Shown here piece by piece: positions 23,542-56,187 of a DNA stretch of 64,000 nt (the stretch's first letter is position 1; each line of letters starts with the position of its first letter). Position numbers and translations under genes: made by a program. The stretch comes from Misgurnus anguillicaudatus. Taxonomy: Eukaryota > Chordata > Actinopteri > Cypriniformes > Cobitidae. The notes under the pieces were generated by a model. The model was not told where the DNA came from and ran no database searches. It worked only from the letters and a program-made list of their open reading frames with translations. Location: positions 19,539,001 through 19,603,000 of the forward strand of contig NC_073361.2 of the NCBI RefSeq assembly GCF_027580225.2, written 5' to 3'.

Positions 23542-25774
23542 TAAAAGCATTATTATTAGATAGTTATACTGTTTCCCCGTTATACTGGTTATGCTGGGTT
23601 TGGGAACTTGATATTTATTTAAACTAGGAGACAAGATAAACAACAGACCGGCTAAGACCAGCAACCGTTCTTATGCTGGTTTGGTGTCATTCAGGACACT
23701 CACAGTTTTTAAATATTTGTTGTCAGGTTTGCCCTGTTTGGATTGAACTGGCAACATAGGCTGGTAGGGGGACAGCTGTGTCAGGCTATTCTAATAAGGG
23801 CTGTCTGTGTGAAATATATAAGGTTTAAATTTGTAAGAAGACACTGCTTTGTCAGCAAGTTGCCATGACAATGTCATTCACCATTTTATTGTCTTTTACC
23901 CCTGTCTCTTGGCAAGGTTACAGGGTTGAAAAACTAGAGAGAGACCCGGTATTGTACATTAAAACTAACCTATCAGCCAGTTTTAGGTACTGTAGGGTTG
24001 TTATTCACACTGAATGCTACATTTCATTGATTACATCAATTTCTTCCTTTACAACAAGGAGTTTTAGCTGAAGCTGTTTTTTTTCTAATTCATCTCCACT
24101 CAGGGACATTTTGCACTTTGGTTATATATTTTGGCATTAGCCTGCTGTTATTAGTCACATGATGAATTGCACCATGTTGTGCTGCTGTTGTGCTTAAGGC
24201 TCCTGGGGCAATTCTCCTGGGGTACGAAGCGCCATTAAAGCACAGTGAGAGATTACACAACTCATGCCCGTATTTAATCGGCTTCATGCTCACAATAAGT
24301 CTTGCACTGAACCCCCACAAGGTACAATCGGTGACATTCAGGGATGCAACAATGTTTTATTTCATCATCAGCTTCACGCTCAGGTGTGTTTTAAGGCTGC
24401 CACGGGCCATTAATTATTTCTAGTTATGTGGACTTCACCTTGTGCAGCCTTTACAATGGATTGATGCGTATTTGCTGACTTTTCTTTTCTGTGTTTATCA
24501 TCGTGATCATCATCCTCAATTATTTTTGACAATGTGGATTGGATTCATGTAGCATGAAAGGTGCTTGTGTCACTTTTTACTGTCTATTATAAAGATAACT
24601 GATCATCAAGCTAAACATCATCGAACGTTTTACTCATCATTGTGAGCAGCATGATGAAGGGGGAGAAGAAGAGAGGGTGACCCTGGGACTAAATCGTATC
24701 TGCATCTATTACACGTGGGAAAAGAAAGCATGAACTCATTCACACCTCCACAGCAATGTCCTTGAGTGACATTCAGGCGTGATGCAGTATTGTGTGGTTG
24801 CGGTGCAAATGTCCTTCGGTAGAGAAACCCAAGGACCACATTGGCAATGTTTTTGTTGACTGATTTTCAGATGAGAAGGTCTGCCATGCAAGTTGCAATT
24901 CAACGGTTGATTTGACGTCGGTTGTTGACGCTGATAACGGCAGTACTGTATCGCATAGCCAGCATGTTTTTAACCTTAGCAAGTAACTTCCCTGTCCTTT
25001 ACTGGGGAAAAGCACAATGCATGCTGGGTAGAGGTGGAATCTAGACTGAATTTCTGCTTGGCAACTGGGAATTTTGAATGCTGTCCAATTAAATGACCCT
25101 CCTTCACCTTGCATTCATGCATAACAGTATTAACATGATAAAGTGAGCCGAACACAGCACTTGAGAAAGATGAAATATGTATAAAGTCACCGCTGTGTTG
25201 TTTGAGGTGAACAACACACATTAATGATTTTGATTGGCTTTGTTAGGTCAAAACCTACTTGTGTGTGCTTGTGTAACCATTTTGAATAATGATCTAATTT
25301 ATGAACAGTGTGTACAAACTTTCAGCTGGATGCACTTCATTGTAATGAATTTGGATGAAGTACCTCCCTTAATGAGGGAGTATGTGCCCACAGTATAATT
25401 TAGCTAATACACAGTTTTCATATAATCGCTTTTTGTATCCATATACCCATATTTATATCCTTAAAGGAATATGTGCATAATGCATTTTTTTGTGAATAAG
25501 ACCCAGTGTCTTAACTTTACTTTTAATGAGGCTGGCTCTTTTTTGGCCTGTATGAAAGAATTCAAAACGTGCTTATCTCAAAGCTTTAGACTTCACATTC
25601 ACTGATAAGTGATTAGCTGCTATTCTGCGTATTCAGCCGGTACATATTTCCCTTCTTATGTCAAGGCTATATCTGGCATTTCACAACCACATTGTAGACC
25701 CATAAATGTTTTGTGAGATTATTGTTGGAATGGTTTAATGCGATCTGCATGTGCTGAAGTCGACTCAGTGATGG
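23542..25774. other. Gene-free stretch
   Basis: I see no exon, RNA gene or clear repeat. Confidence 0.4.
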
Positions 25775-26515
25775 TTAAAGGACAAGTTTGGTATTTTACA
25801 CTTGAAGCCCTGTGTCAGATTGTTTATGATGAAATAGAACGGTTTTGACTGAAATTTGGACATATGATGCTGGCCTGAGAATTTTCGGGTGTTTGTTCTA
25901 TCACCTCCCATCTCTACAATGGCTTTATAGGTGCACAGGTGGTCAGGGGTATTCACTGATATGCTCACACAAAAATCGCTGCAAAAGATGCTTTCCAACA
26001 AGTGTTTTTCCATTCGTTGTAAACTTGTGGACCTATTTTTCCAAACGCCTCACACCCGTATATTCTTCCGCTGAGAGCTTGAATAATAAACACTACAGCC
26101 CAGTTGGTGGCGATAATCCGGCTTTGCCAATTGCAAGAATAGAAACAAAGTTCCTGGCGCGGAGTAATACCGTACCTCACATAAAATCTAATACAAATCA
26201 ATGGAGTTGGACAAAAACTACGATAAAACCTGTTGGAAAGCATCCTTTGCAGCGATCCCCGTGTGAGCACATCAGCGAACACCACTGACCACTCGGTGAG
26301 TTTCACGTCTTTGTAAACGAAAGTTTAATGCATTTTAGAAAGGATTGTTCCAGTGCACCTATAAACCCATTGTAGAGATGGGTGGTGATCCAAGAAACAC
26401 CCCAAAATTCTCGGGCCAGCATCATATGTCCAAATTTCAATCAAAACCATTCTATTTCATCATAAACAATCTGAAAACAGGGCTTTAAGTGTAAAATACC
26501 AAACTTGTCCTTTAA
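25775..26515. mobile_element. TTAA-flanked foldback MITE, second family
   Basis: TTAAAGGACAAGTTTGGTAT and ATACCAAACTTGTCCTTTAA form the ends. Blocks near 25,840-25,930 recur reversed near 26,360-26,450. The open frames across it on both strands are produced by the inverted halves. Confidence 0.88.
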
Positions 26516-27152
26516 TGCGGGTACATCACTTCTGTTTCCTGTCTCTGGAGTTCTGTTTTCAGTTTTCAAAGGAATAAAAATGATGCATAATTGCTAATTT
26601 TCAATGAAGATTTAATAAAGACTGAAGTTCATTAAGGAACTCTCTTCTAGTTTTTACCAATACTCATTTTCTACTAAATGCTTGCTAAAGTGGATTAGCA
26701 TTGTAGTATTAGTGTAAAAGCCTACTGTACACAGACATGCACAGTCCTTGCGTGTCATTAAGTCATTCTTAAAAGTTTTTATTTTCCTATTTCTCATGCA
26801 CATATTTTGCTTGTTGCATCTGGTAATACAGAAACTCTCTTTTAAAGATGACTTGAGTTTTTGTGATGACTAATATTACAAGCAAGCCACTTCTCATACA
26901 GTATCCATTGAATTCTCCAGGGCAGTTTATTCATTGCTGTATGAAAGACTGTCTGTCTGTTGATGGCAGTGCACTCTTTTTTTCTGTTTGCAAGGCACAG
27001 AGAGTCCTGTGCAATGGGCATTTCTGTTTTGGGCTGATAAGAAGATTTCCCAGAGGCTTTCGAGCTTTTAGGAACAATAGCTCATAGCTCTTGTAGGAGG
27101 AACTTGTTATTTTGTTATGAATGTAGATGGGTCAATGATGTGACGTTAATTA
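26516..27152. other. Gene-free stretch
   Basis: Nothing recognised. Confidence 0.4.
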
Positions 27153-27853
27153 CAGGGTTCCCACGGGTCCTTGAAATCCTTGAAAGTTTGTAAATCTAGG
27201 GGAAAAATGTTTTTGAAAATATACATACATAGATACAGGTCATTGAAAGTGCTTGAATCTATTTTATGCAAGTTTTCTAAAAAAAAAAAAATCATATTAT
27301 TCCCTGTGTAGTGTAGGATATTATCATAAAAATTCTCAACTTTTTAAGCACACATGCCAAACTGTTCGCTTTAAATGCTTATATCTTCTGTATGTTGATT
27401 CATACAAATATGCTTTTTTGCATAGTTGTGTTTGACACATGAAAACGTCTCGGGTTATGTATGTAACTGTTGTCCCCTGAGAAGGGAACGATGCTCTGCG
27501 TCTTCCTTGCTATACTTCCTGCTTCCCTTTAACGCTGTCTTTGGCAATATTTCAGATAGCGATATACTTCCTGACTCTCGCGTCACCCTGTCTTTGTAGT
27601 TAAGCCTCACCATTGGTTGAATTTGATATACACATTCAGAAGCACTGGAGGTGTCTTTAAAGTGTCACCGCAGTGACACAGCTCGAGTTCCCTCGAAAGG
27701 GAATTGTAACGATGTTTCTTAAAAGGTAACACAATGTAACCTTGCTCTCACTTGAAATGTGTCCCCACATTTAATCCTTGAATTTGAGGGTATTGGACCT
27801 GGAAAGTCCTTGAAAGGTCCTTGAATTTGAAGTTAGCTAAGGTGTGGGAACCT
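27153..27853. mobile_element. MITE with CAGGGTTCCCAC ends, carrying a second repeat
   Basis: CAGGGTTCCCACGGGTCCTTG at the left pairs with repeats of GGTCCTTGAA and GTGTGGGAACCTTT at the right. Inside, about 27446-27760, lies a different repeat beginning CTCGGGTTATGTATGTAACT, followed by CCCTGAGAAGGGAACGATGC, with a GAGTTCCCTCGAAAGGGAA block near its right side. The target duplication is not clear. Confidence 0.6.
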
Positions 27854-28844
27854 TTTGGTCCCCGTATGGTTCAATGTAAGAGGGTTAAAATTTCAAAATA
27901 AATTTGCAGGTTACTTGCATACATTCTCTTTTTTGAGGACCAAGTCTAAAATTTTTGGTTTTATTTCATTTTAAAGGAATATTATGGGGATAATTGCAAA
28001 AATGGTTACAATGTGGTGTAACCGGTCTATGTCATTTGGTGTAACTAGTATTTTTTTATGAAAATATAAATATATTCATAAAAAAATGTTGAATAAAATA
28101 AAATAATCTAGTTAAGTGTAATATGAGATTTTGTCCGGACAAATATTACAAAAACGCATAAAAATGTACATTTAGAAATAACTAATAAAATGTATTTTTG
28201 TTTGATATTTTAAAATGTTTTTTTTATGATTACCCTTACATGCCATCAAGGTGGATAAAATATTTAATATTTCTCATTCTTTGGCGCAATTGGCGGTTAC
28301 ACCATTTGACGTTTTCAGGTCCATTCAGACTTAACTTTCATAAAAATGGTACAAATGTAATAAAATCAACATAAATGCACTATGTGCATTGAAATATGCC
28401 TGATGCATGCTTTTAAAACTTTTTTTTAAAGATTGTAAAGATTTTAAAGAATTTCTCATCTTGCCAAACCGTTTTTGTTACTGATAAGGGTGATTGAATA
28501 TTTGAGGAGTACAAACTAGTTGATACCCTGCTGTACCAGTATTTGTGAAGAAAGCCGCCCATGTGAATAAGTGAAATTCACAATGTGGGGAAATGTGCAA
28601 CATTATTTTGTAGCTATTTTGGCTTTGATCACGCTATCAAAGCTTTCTTTAAGAAATGAAAAAAAGATAAATAAATAGGAAATGGCCAAACACAATTATA
28701 ATTTATTATAATCAAACTTAAGTCATAATTACATAAATTCCCAGGAGTTGGAGGCAACATAATATGAAATCATAACACCAGCATATCCCATTTCCCAGTG
28801 CCATCATCACACTCTCATAAACAAAGGTACAAGAAGGTACGAAA
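27854..28844. other. Gene-free AT-rich stretch
   Basis: Nothing recognised. Confidence 0.4.
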
Positions 28845-29000
28845 TATATTACTGGGCTGGTACCTTTTCAGAAAGTATGCTTTTGTACCTATAAGTTGCA
28901 TATTGGTACCTCAAAGGTACACATTGGTATCTTAAAGGGTACATACTGGTACCTCAAAGGTACATATTTGGACCTTTTTACAAGGTACCGCCACAGTGAC
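28845..29000. repeat. GGTACC-rich dispersed repeat
   Basis: Short units of the type TACCTCAAAGGTACA(C/T)ATTGG repeat about every 25 bp. Related copies lie at 37829-38366, 43755-43830 and 53373-53475. Confidence 0.75.
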
Positions 29001-29853
29001 AATTATTGTACCTCTCTCCTTCGAGCTCCGCCCATTACTAAATTTGGCTCAAAGTTTGAAACATCTCCAAATGTCTCTGTACTAGATTGTGTTAGTGTTG
29101 GTGTACCCTAGATTTGGCAAATCCTCTCGGAAAACGCAGCGTATAGAGGTCTCGCACAAGGACAAGAGTCTGAGCCAATATAGTCTTGTTTACATCAAAA
29201 ACGTGACTTATCTGTCCACCCCAACATGTTTGTGCTGGTGTTATGTAACCTGGCAGGCCGTCGGCCAAGCCTTCTCTCATACAGCGACTGAGATTAGAGA
29301 TTAGGCTGTTCATGCACCTGACTTAATGCTGTGACATTCTGTCTGGATCAGAACCAGCTTGGCTCAGACTGTCCACGTGGATGTCCACTGATGCTTTACC
29401 AAACATATCTCTGTATAGCAAACTCGGTAATAATATAAGTAAGTACTAACATATTTGTCTGTGTATACACAAATGAAGCTTTGATATGAACAAAAAAACA
29501 CAACTGTTCTTTGGGCAGCCATGCAACATCGTTTCAATGAGGGCTCTGTCTTCCTTTTTCTGAGATTTTTTTCTATCCTGACCTGTGGTATAAGCAGTAC
29601 TTGAAGTTCATTGCTATTAATTCATGTTTCCCAACCGAATCGAATCATGACGCACTTTGAATGTGTAGTACTGCATATTTTTCATCATTTCAATGTGGAT
29701 GACTCAGTCAACCAATGAGTCAAGAGCTCATTGGGCACTTTAAGTGGAAAGTACATTAGCAGCCTTAATCAGACTTTCTGTGTTATGAAAAACAGGTATA
29801 ATGTGGGTGACGCACATCATGTTTTCTTATGTGTGGATGTTTGTGTTTCGCAG

Positions 29854-50504
<20,651 letters not shown>

Positions 50505-51529
50505 GGACACGCCCTGATTCATCCGCCTCTGTGTGCCTTCCTGTCAGGTGTAATGACACGGTGCGACCGAACCTCCACCTGTTTCTCCGCTCGTCCCCGC
50601 GTAGCTTCAGGGGCTCGCTGCGCTTGTGCAAACACACCATCGCAGCAAACACGCATCTCGTAAAAATAACGTCGAGTACATGCTGTAGAGATGTGTGGAT
50701 GACATTTATGGTGCTAATTTGGGGGATTTGGGTGGATGATGTTTTCTCTATTTAATCTTGATGATTATATCAAAGACGTTCCAACAAGCACAAAGGAAAA
50801 TCAGTACTATGCAAAGCTGTATTATCTACATTCAAAACGCTATCATGCGACCATTCTCTGAATGTTGCTGCAAGATCTGTGAAAAACCATCTACACTGGA
50901 CGTAAAACTGGACTCGCTTCTGGCTGGTTTGGAGGTGCTGAGCATTGCGAATATGTGACTTAATGATATACAATGAGCTTTCTTTGGCACATCTGCCCCC
51001 GTCTCTATACTGATCACATAGTGCTATACTTTATATACAGTGCCTCATTGTGAGCAGTAAGGTCTGCTGACTAACATTGGATTTGGAGACAGACCTGGCC
51101 CGACCTCATGTTCCTATTCATCATCTTTAAAGTAATTGTGTCTATCTGCAGTGTTATCAAAGTTAACTTCAGCGATCGACTCATTCTTGTGTGTTTTGTA
51201 ATACGGGGCAAACAATGCTTACTGTATGTAGTTTGATGGTTCTGGCTAGATGGGATACAGCTAAATCCTGTGTGGAGTTGGATTTAGGATTAGGTTTGGG
51301 AGTAGGATTAGGATGAAAATAGCAGTTCTTGCTAAATGGGATACAGCACATCCTAAATCCCGTGAAATGTTGGGTTTAAGGTTAGGTTTATAGAGGGCAG
51401 GATTAGGATGAAAACAGCGCTTACCTGGCAAGATTTCTCACAAATTTTGGCTGTAGCTGTATCCCTTTTATTCACAACCTAGTTTGATGATCCAACATCA
51501 GGTATAAATGCTTGAGATTTGTTCAGCAA
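50505..51529 (+). other. slco5a1 3' UTR, proximal part
   Basis: No AATAAA follows soon after the stop. Open frames at 50531-50755 and 50758-50958 have no family match. GGATTTAGGATTAGG-type short repeats occur at 51285-51400. Confidence 0.5.
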
Positions 51530-52620
51530 AGATTGAACGTTGGGTTCTGACATCAGGCCGATGTTGGGTTTTGACGTCAACTGGACGTCGGCTTCTGACG
51601 TCGATGCGACGTCAGGTTTTGACGTCAATCAGACGTCGGTTTCTGACATTGATATGACATCGGGTTCTGACGTCGATATGATGTAGATCCAACGTCGGGT
51701 TCTGACGTCAGCCGGACTTCGGTTTCTGACATCGATATGATGTTGATCCGACGTCGTGTTCTGACGTCAGCCAGATTTTGGTTTCTGACGTCGATACGAC
51801 ATCGGGTTCTGACGTCGATATGATGTTAATCCGACGTCGGGTTCTGACGTCAGCCAGACGTCTGTTTCTGACTTCGATACGACATCAGGTTCTGACGTCG
51901 ATATGATGTGGATCCGACGTCGGGTTCTGATGTCAGCCAGACGTCTGTTTCTGACTTCGATACGACATCAGGTTCTGACGTCGATATGATGTGGATCCGA
52001 TGTCGGGTTCTGATGTCAGCCGGACGTCTGTTTCTGACTTCGATACGACATCAGGTTCTGACGTCGATATGATGTGGATCCGACGTCGGGTTCTGATGTC
52101 AGCCGGACGTCTGTTTCTGACTTCGATACGACATCAGGTTCTGACGTCGATATGATGTGGATCCGACGTCGGGTTCTGATCTCAGCCAGACGTCTGTTTC
52201 TGACTTCGATACGACATCAGGTTCTGACGTCGATATGATGTGGATCCGACGTCGGGTTCTGATGTCAGCCAGACGTCTGTTTCTGACTTCGATACGACAT
52301 CAGGTTCTGACGTCGATATGATGTGGATCCGACGTCGGGTTCTGACGTCAGCCAGACGTCTGTTTCTGACTTCGATACGACATCAGGTTCTGACGTCGAT
52401 ATGATGTGGATCCGACGTCGGGTTCTGATGTCAGCCAGACGTCGGTTTCTGACATTGATACGATGTTGGGTTCTGACGACAATACAACGTCGCATTGTGA
52501 CGTCGATACGATGTTGATCAGCCAGGTGTTGGTTTCTGACGTCGACCCAACGCCAAGTTCTGACGTCGTTTTGACGTCGGGTTCTGCCGTCAACCGGATG
52601 TTGGGTTCTGACGTCAGAAA
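51530..52620. repeat. GACGTC-rich minisatellite, 83-bp higher-order unit
   Basis: Units of 27-28 bp (TTCTGACGTC + spacer + GACGTCGG) are arranged in triplets. From about 51860 to 52440 an 83-bp unit repeats almost exactly about seven times; for example ATATGATGTGGATCCGACG starts at 51901, 51984 and 52067. Outer copies are more diverged. Exact TGACGTCA (cAMP-response octamer) occurs seven times, and GACGTC dozens of times. 83 is not a multiple of three, so long frames through it are not a conserved peptide repeat. It lies 1 kb past the slco5a1 stop and may be transcribed as 3' UTR. Confidence 0.92.
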
Positions 52621-54240
52621 ACAGCAAAAAACACTGGAGTTTGGAAAAGTTAGAAATCCAAATTCTTCTTGGATCTTTAGAAAAATGCATTCCAGCTTGG
52701 TGAATCAGATCAGGTTTTAAGTAGATGATTCGCAATTTGAGAAACAAACGTGGATGCAACATGTTATATTGTTGTATGAAAAGGATACAATCATGACATC
52801 ATTACTATTGACCAAACTTTCTGACCCAAATATCAGAATTCCATTGGAAACCAAGTCAGGCAGGTGCACAGTGTGAACAATAGATTCAGTCAAACCCTCA
52901 TAGCATCCTCTATGTACCTGAGCATGTCTGAGCAGCTTTAATGATAACATTCACAATGCCACAGCTAAATCTGAGTAGTTTGATATTAATGTATATCAGC
53001 TGAGGTTATTATCAGCAAAAGCATGTGCTTTGGCTGGCTACAGCGTAATTCACATCTGTATTGTAATTAAACCTCTACTTAATATGCAAACCTCAACATT
53101 TTATAGTACCCATGTCATGGGCTTTCGGTGGGTATATTATTAGATGTACTCGAATCACTTTGGATCGTTACACACTCAGTATTTTAATAGCCACAGATTA
53201 TTACACATATCCATCATTTATATTAGTGTCTGGTTCATTTATATATTCACCAAGTGTATGCAGGGTTAATACTGTACTAAACTGTACTAAGATAACTGCT
53301 TAGCATACCAACGACAAAGCCTAAATCTTTTGAGAAGATAATTCTGTAATAATTCCACACTCTCAGAGAAAAGGTACATAAGCTGTCACTGCAGTGCTAC
53401 CCTTTCCAAAATTAAAATTTTGTACCTAAAGAGTTAGAGATATGCCAAATGTCAATGGTACATAATTGCCTTTTTAAAGGGTAATGTATGTATGTTTAAA
53501 AAAGAAAATTGTACTCTAAGAAACGCATTGAGTTCATTTTTCAAACCAATGGGATTTGTTTACTGTAAAATTTTTTTTTTTTTTTTGAATATATGTATTT
53601 AAAAGGCTGAGTCTAGTATTTGAATGTGAAATTTAAACTTGGGGTGGTAAAAGTGAAATTTAAGGAAAAAGTTAGAAAAACTGCATTTCAGTGTTTGTGA
53701 AATATACAGTGGTGAAAGTCTGTAAACTCTAAATATCACTTCGGTCTAAACAGTGTGAGGCAAATAAAGAGGATCAATAAGCCTGATTATACTGGAGAGA
53801 AAGTTAAAGTACTGTACTGCCATACAAAGGCAAAATGCAGGACCTACACTTAAACTTTGCATATTTACAACAACTGTGATCACTGGATTGCTAGGTGTTT
53901 ATTGAAGGTGTATGTTTATACATTTGATTAATCTGATATATCTGTTGCGCCTGAATCTATAAGCTGAATGATCTGCTCACATGTTAAGATAAATTAGTTT
54001 TGGGGTCAGTACTGATTTCAGATCAGTGTAAAGGTCAGCTGTAACTCAGTTTGTCTATTGTCAGTGCAATCAATCATGGGATCAAGTATGAGGCACGAAA
54101 TGTCCTAAACTGTCCTTTTGGTTCTTCAATATTTTATTGACATGTATTTATTGAAATAAAAGAATTTAGAAGCAGCAGTGGAGATTTTAAGCTAATTTTT
54201 TTTGGAAAGGTGACATTTGTGAATACTTTTCTTTACGGAG
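52621..54240. other. Gene-free stretch downstream of slco5a1
   Basis: It contains a GGTACC-type repeat remnant at 53373-53475 and an AATAAA at 53763-53768 that could be a distal slco5a1 polyadenylation signal. Nothing else is recognised. Confidence 0.4.
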
Positions 54241-55706
54241 TACACTACAAAAAATGACTTTCTTGGTGTTTTTGTCTTGTTTTCAGTAGAAACATCTAAA
54301 AATTCTTATATTGAGATGTGTTTTTTGATGAGCAAAATGACCTAAGAAAATAAGTCTAGTTTTTAGACAAAAAATATACAATTTAAGTGAATTTGTGCTT
54401 AGAACAAGCAATATTATCTGCCAATATGGGGTGAGAAAATTTGGCTTAAATTAATTGTTTAAGAAAAAAGAAATCTTATTTTTAGTTGGCAGATATTTTG
54501 GCTTGTTTTCAGTGCAAATTCATTTAAATTGAATATTTTTTTGTCTAAAAACTAGACTTATTTTCTTTGTTTTCTTTCTTAAAAGTCATAATTATGAGAA
54601 ATTAAGTCGAAATTATGAGAAATAAAGACAAAATTATGAGATTAAAAGTTGAAATTATGAGAAATAAAGTCGAAATTATGAGAAATAAAGTCGAAATTAT
54701 TAGATAAAAACGTCAAAATTATGAGAAATCATACTGGAGTTTTAAAGTAAGTCGAAATTATGACTTTAAAAGTTGAAAGTATGAGAAATAAAATCAAAAT
54801 TATACTGGAGAGAAAGTTAAAGTCGAAATTATGAGATAAAAAGGTGAAATTATGACTTTAAAAGTTGAAATTATGTTGAAATTATGAGATAAAAAGTTGA
54901 AATTATGAGATAAAAAGTCAAAATGTCATAACACTTTAGCTGACTTTTCTTGGGTTATCATCGCGTGTGATGCAATGATAAGATCGTTCTTTTAAGTTAC
55001 AAAATTCTGTAATATTTCAATAGATTATTTCAATAGAGTACTTTAAAAGTCGAAATTATGAGAAATAAAGTCTAAATTATACTGGAGAGAAAGTTAAAGT
55101 CGAAATTATGACTTTAAAAGTCGAAAGTATGAGAAATAAAGTCGAAATTATGACTTTAAAAGTGATCATTATGAGATAAAAAAGTCAAAATTATGAGAAA
55201 TAGTCTAAATTATGAGATAAAAAGTAACAATTTTAAAAAACGTTAAAAGTTGAAATTATGACTTTAAAAGTCGAAGAGATAAAAAGTCAAAATTATGAGA
55301 TAAAAATTCGAAATTATGAGAAATAAAGTCGAAATTGTGAGAAATAAAGTCAAAATTATGAGATAAAAAAGTTGAAATTATGAGAAATAAAGTCTAAATC
55401 ATACTGGAGAGAAAGTTAAAGTCGAAATTATGTCGAAATTATGACTTTAAAAGTGATAATTATGAGATAAAAAGTCAAAATTATGAGAAATAAAGTCGAA
55501 ATTATGAGATAAAAAGTCAAAATTGTTACTATAAAGTCGAAATTATGACTTTAAAAGTCGAAGAGATAAAAAGTTTTTGAATTTTCGAAAACAAGACTTA
55601 TTTTCTTAGGTCATTTTGCTCACCAAGAAAAAGCATCTTAATTTAAAAATTTTTAAATTAGATAATTCTACTGAAAACAAGACAAAAATATTTTTTTGCA
55701 GTGTAA
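54241..55706. mobile_element. MITE with TACACTACAAAAAATGAC ends, enlarged by a minisatellite
   Basis: TACACTACAAAAAATGAC and TTGTCTTGTTTTCAGTAGA at the left mirror TCTACTGAAAACAAGACAA and TTTTTTTGCAGTGTA at the right. Inner GAAAATAAGTCTAGTTTTTAG and CTAAAAACTAGACTTATTTTC mirror within the left half. About 1 kb of tandem repeat occupies the centre. Confidence 0.82.
54585..55570. repeat. AT-rich minisatellite, ~21-23 bp unit
   Basis: Variants of GAAATTATGAGATAAAAAGTC, GAAATTATGAGAAATAAAGTC and GAAATTATGACTTTAAAAGTC alternate. One longer block, ATACTGGAGAGAAAGTTAAAGTC, recurs several times, and the same ATACTGGAGAGAAAGTTAAAGT occurs singly at 53790. Confidence 0.92.
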
Positions 55707-55854
55707 ACTCTTAAAATGTGAAAAAAGTGTTTTTTATTAATTTAACACATTTTGGACATTAAAACATATGAGCTGCAATATAACCCTTGGTTTTAATTTT
55801 AATGAAAGCATTATAAGCGTTTATTTTTTATAAATGAGTAACTCTCACAATACT

Positions 55855-56118
55855 AATGAAGCCCATTTCCGCCACATAAGAAAAAAAAATGCTCTGATAA
55901 ATCATAATTACGACTTTAAAAGTCGAAATTATGAGATAAAAAGTGATAATTATGAGATAAAAATCTCATAAAATTTCGAAATTATGAGATAAAGTCAAAA
56001 TTATGAGATAAAAATCTCATAAGTCGTCGAAATTATATCTCATAATTTTGACTTTTTATCTCATAATCATGATTTATCAGAGCTTGATTTTTTATGTGGC
56101 GGAAATTGGCTTCCATAC
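55855..56118. mobile_element. Foldback element built from the same monomer
   Basis: ATGAAGCCCATTTCCGCCAC and GTGGCGGAAATTGGCTTCCAT are its outer arms; CTCTGATAAATCATAATTA and TCATGATTTATCAGAGC are inner arms. The centre is made of GAAATTATGAGATAAAAAGTC-type units in both orientations. Confidence 0.85.
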
Positions 56119-56181
56119 TTAAATGAGAACATCAAGCTTAAAAAACAAGCCACACAACAAACTTAAGAAAAAAGCTGAACT

Positions 56182-56187
56182 TTTATT
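56182..56187 (-). terminator. Candidate csrnp1 distal poly(A) signal (AATAAA)
   Basis: AATAAA on the minus strand, about 2.1 kb past the csrnp1 stop and just before repeats begin. A second AATAAA lies at 57147-57152. I cannot tell which is used. Confidence 0.4.

Noticed and set aside
25845..26306. Overlapping 147- and 113-codon frames on opposite strands
   Set aside because: Both lie inside a palindromic MITE and mirror each other; there is no protein family match.
52265..52762. A 165-codon minus-strand frame through the GACGTC array
   Set aside because: It is produced by a tandem repeat whose unit length is not a multiple of three, and has no family similarity.
51530..55570. CRISPR-like arrays
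   Set aside because: The repeats are contiguous or variable minisatellites without unique spacers of constant length, in a vertebrate genome.
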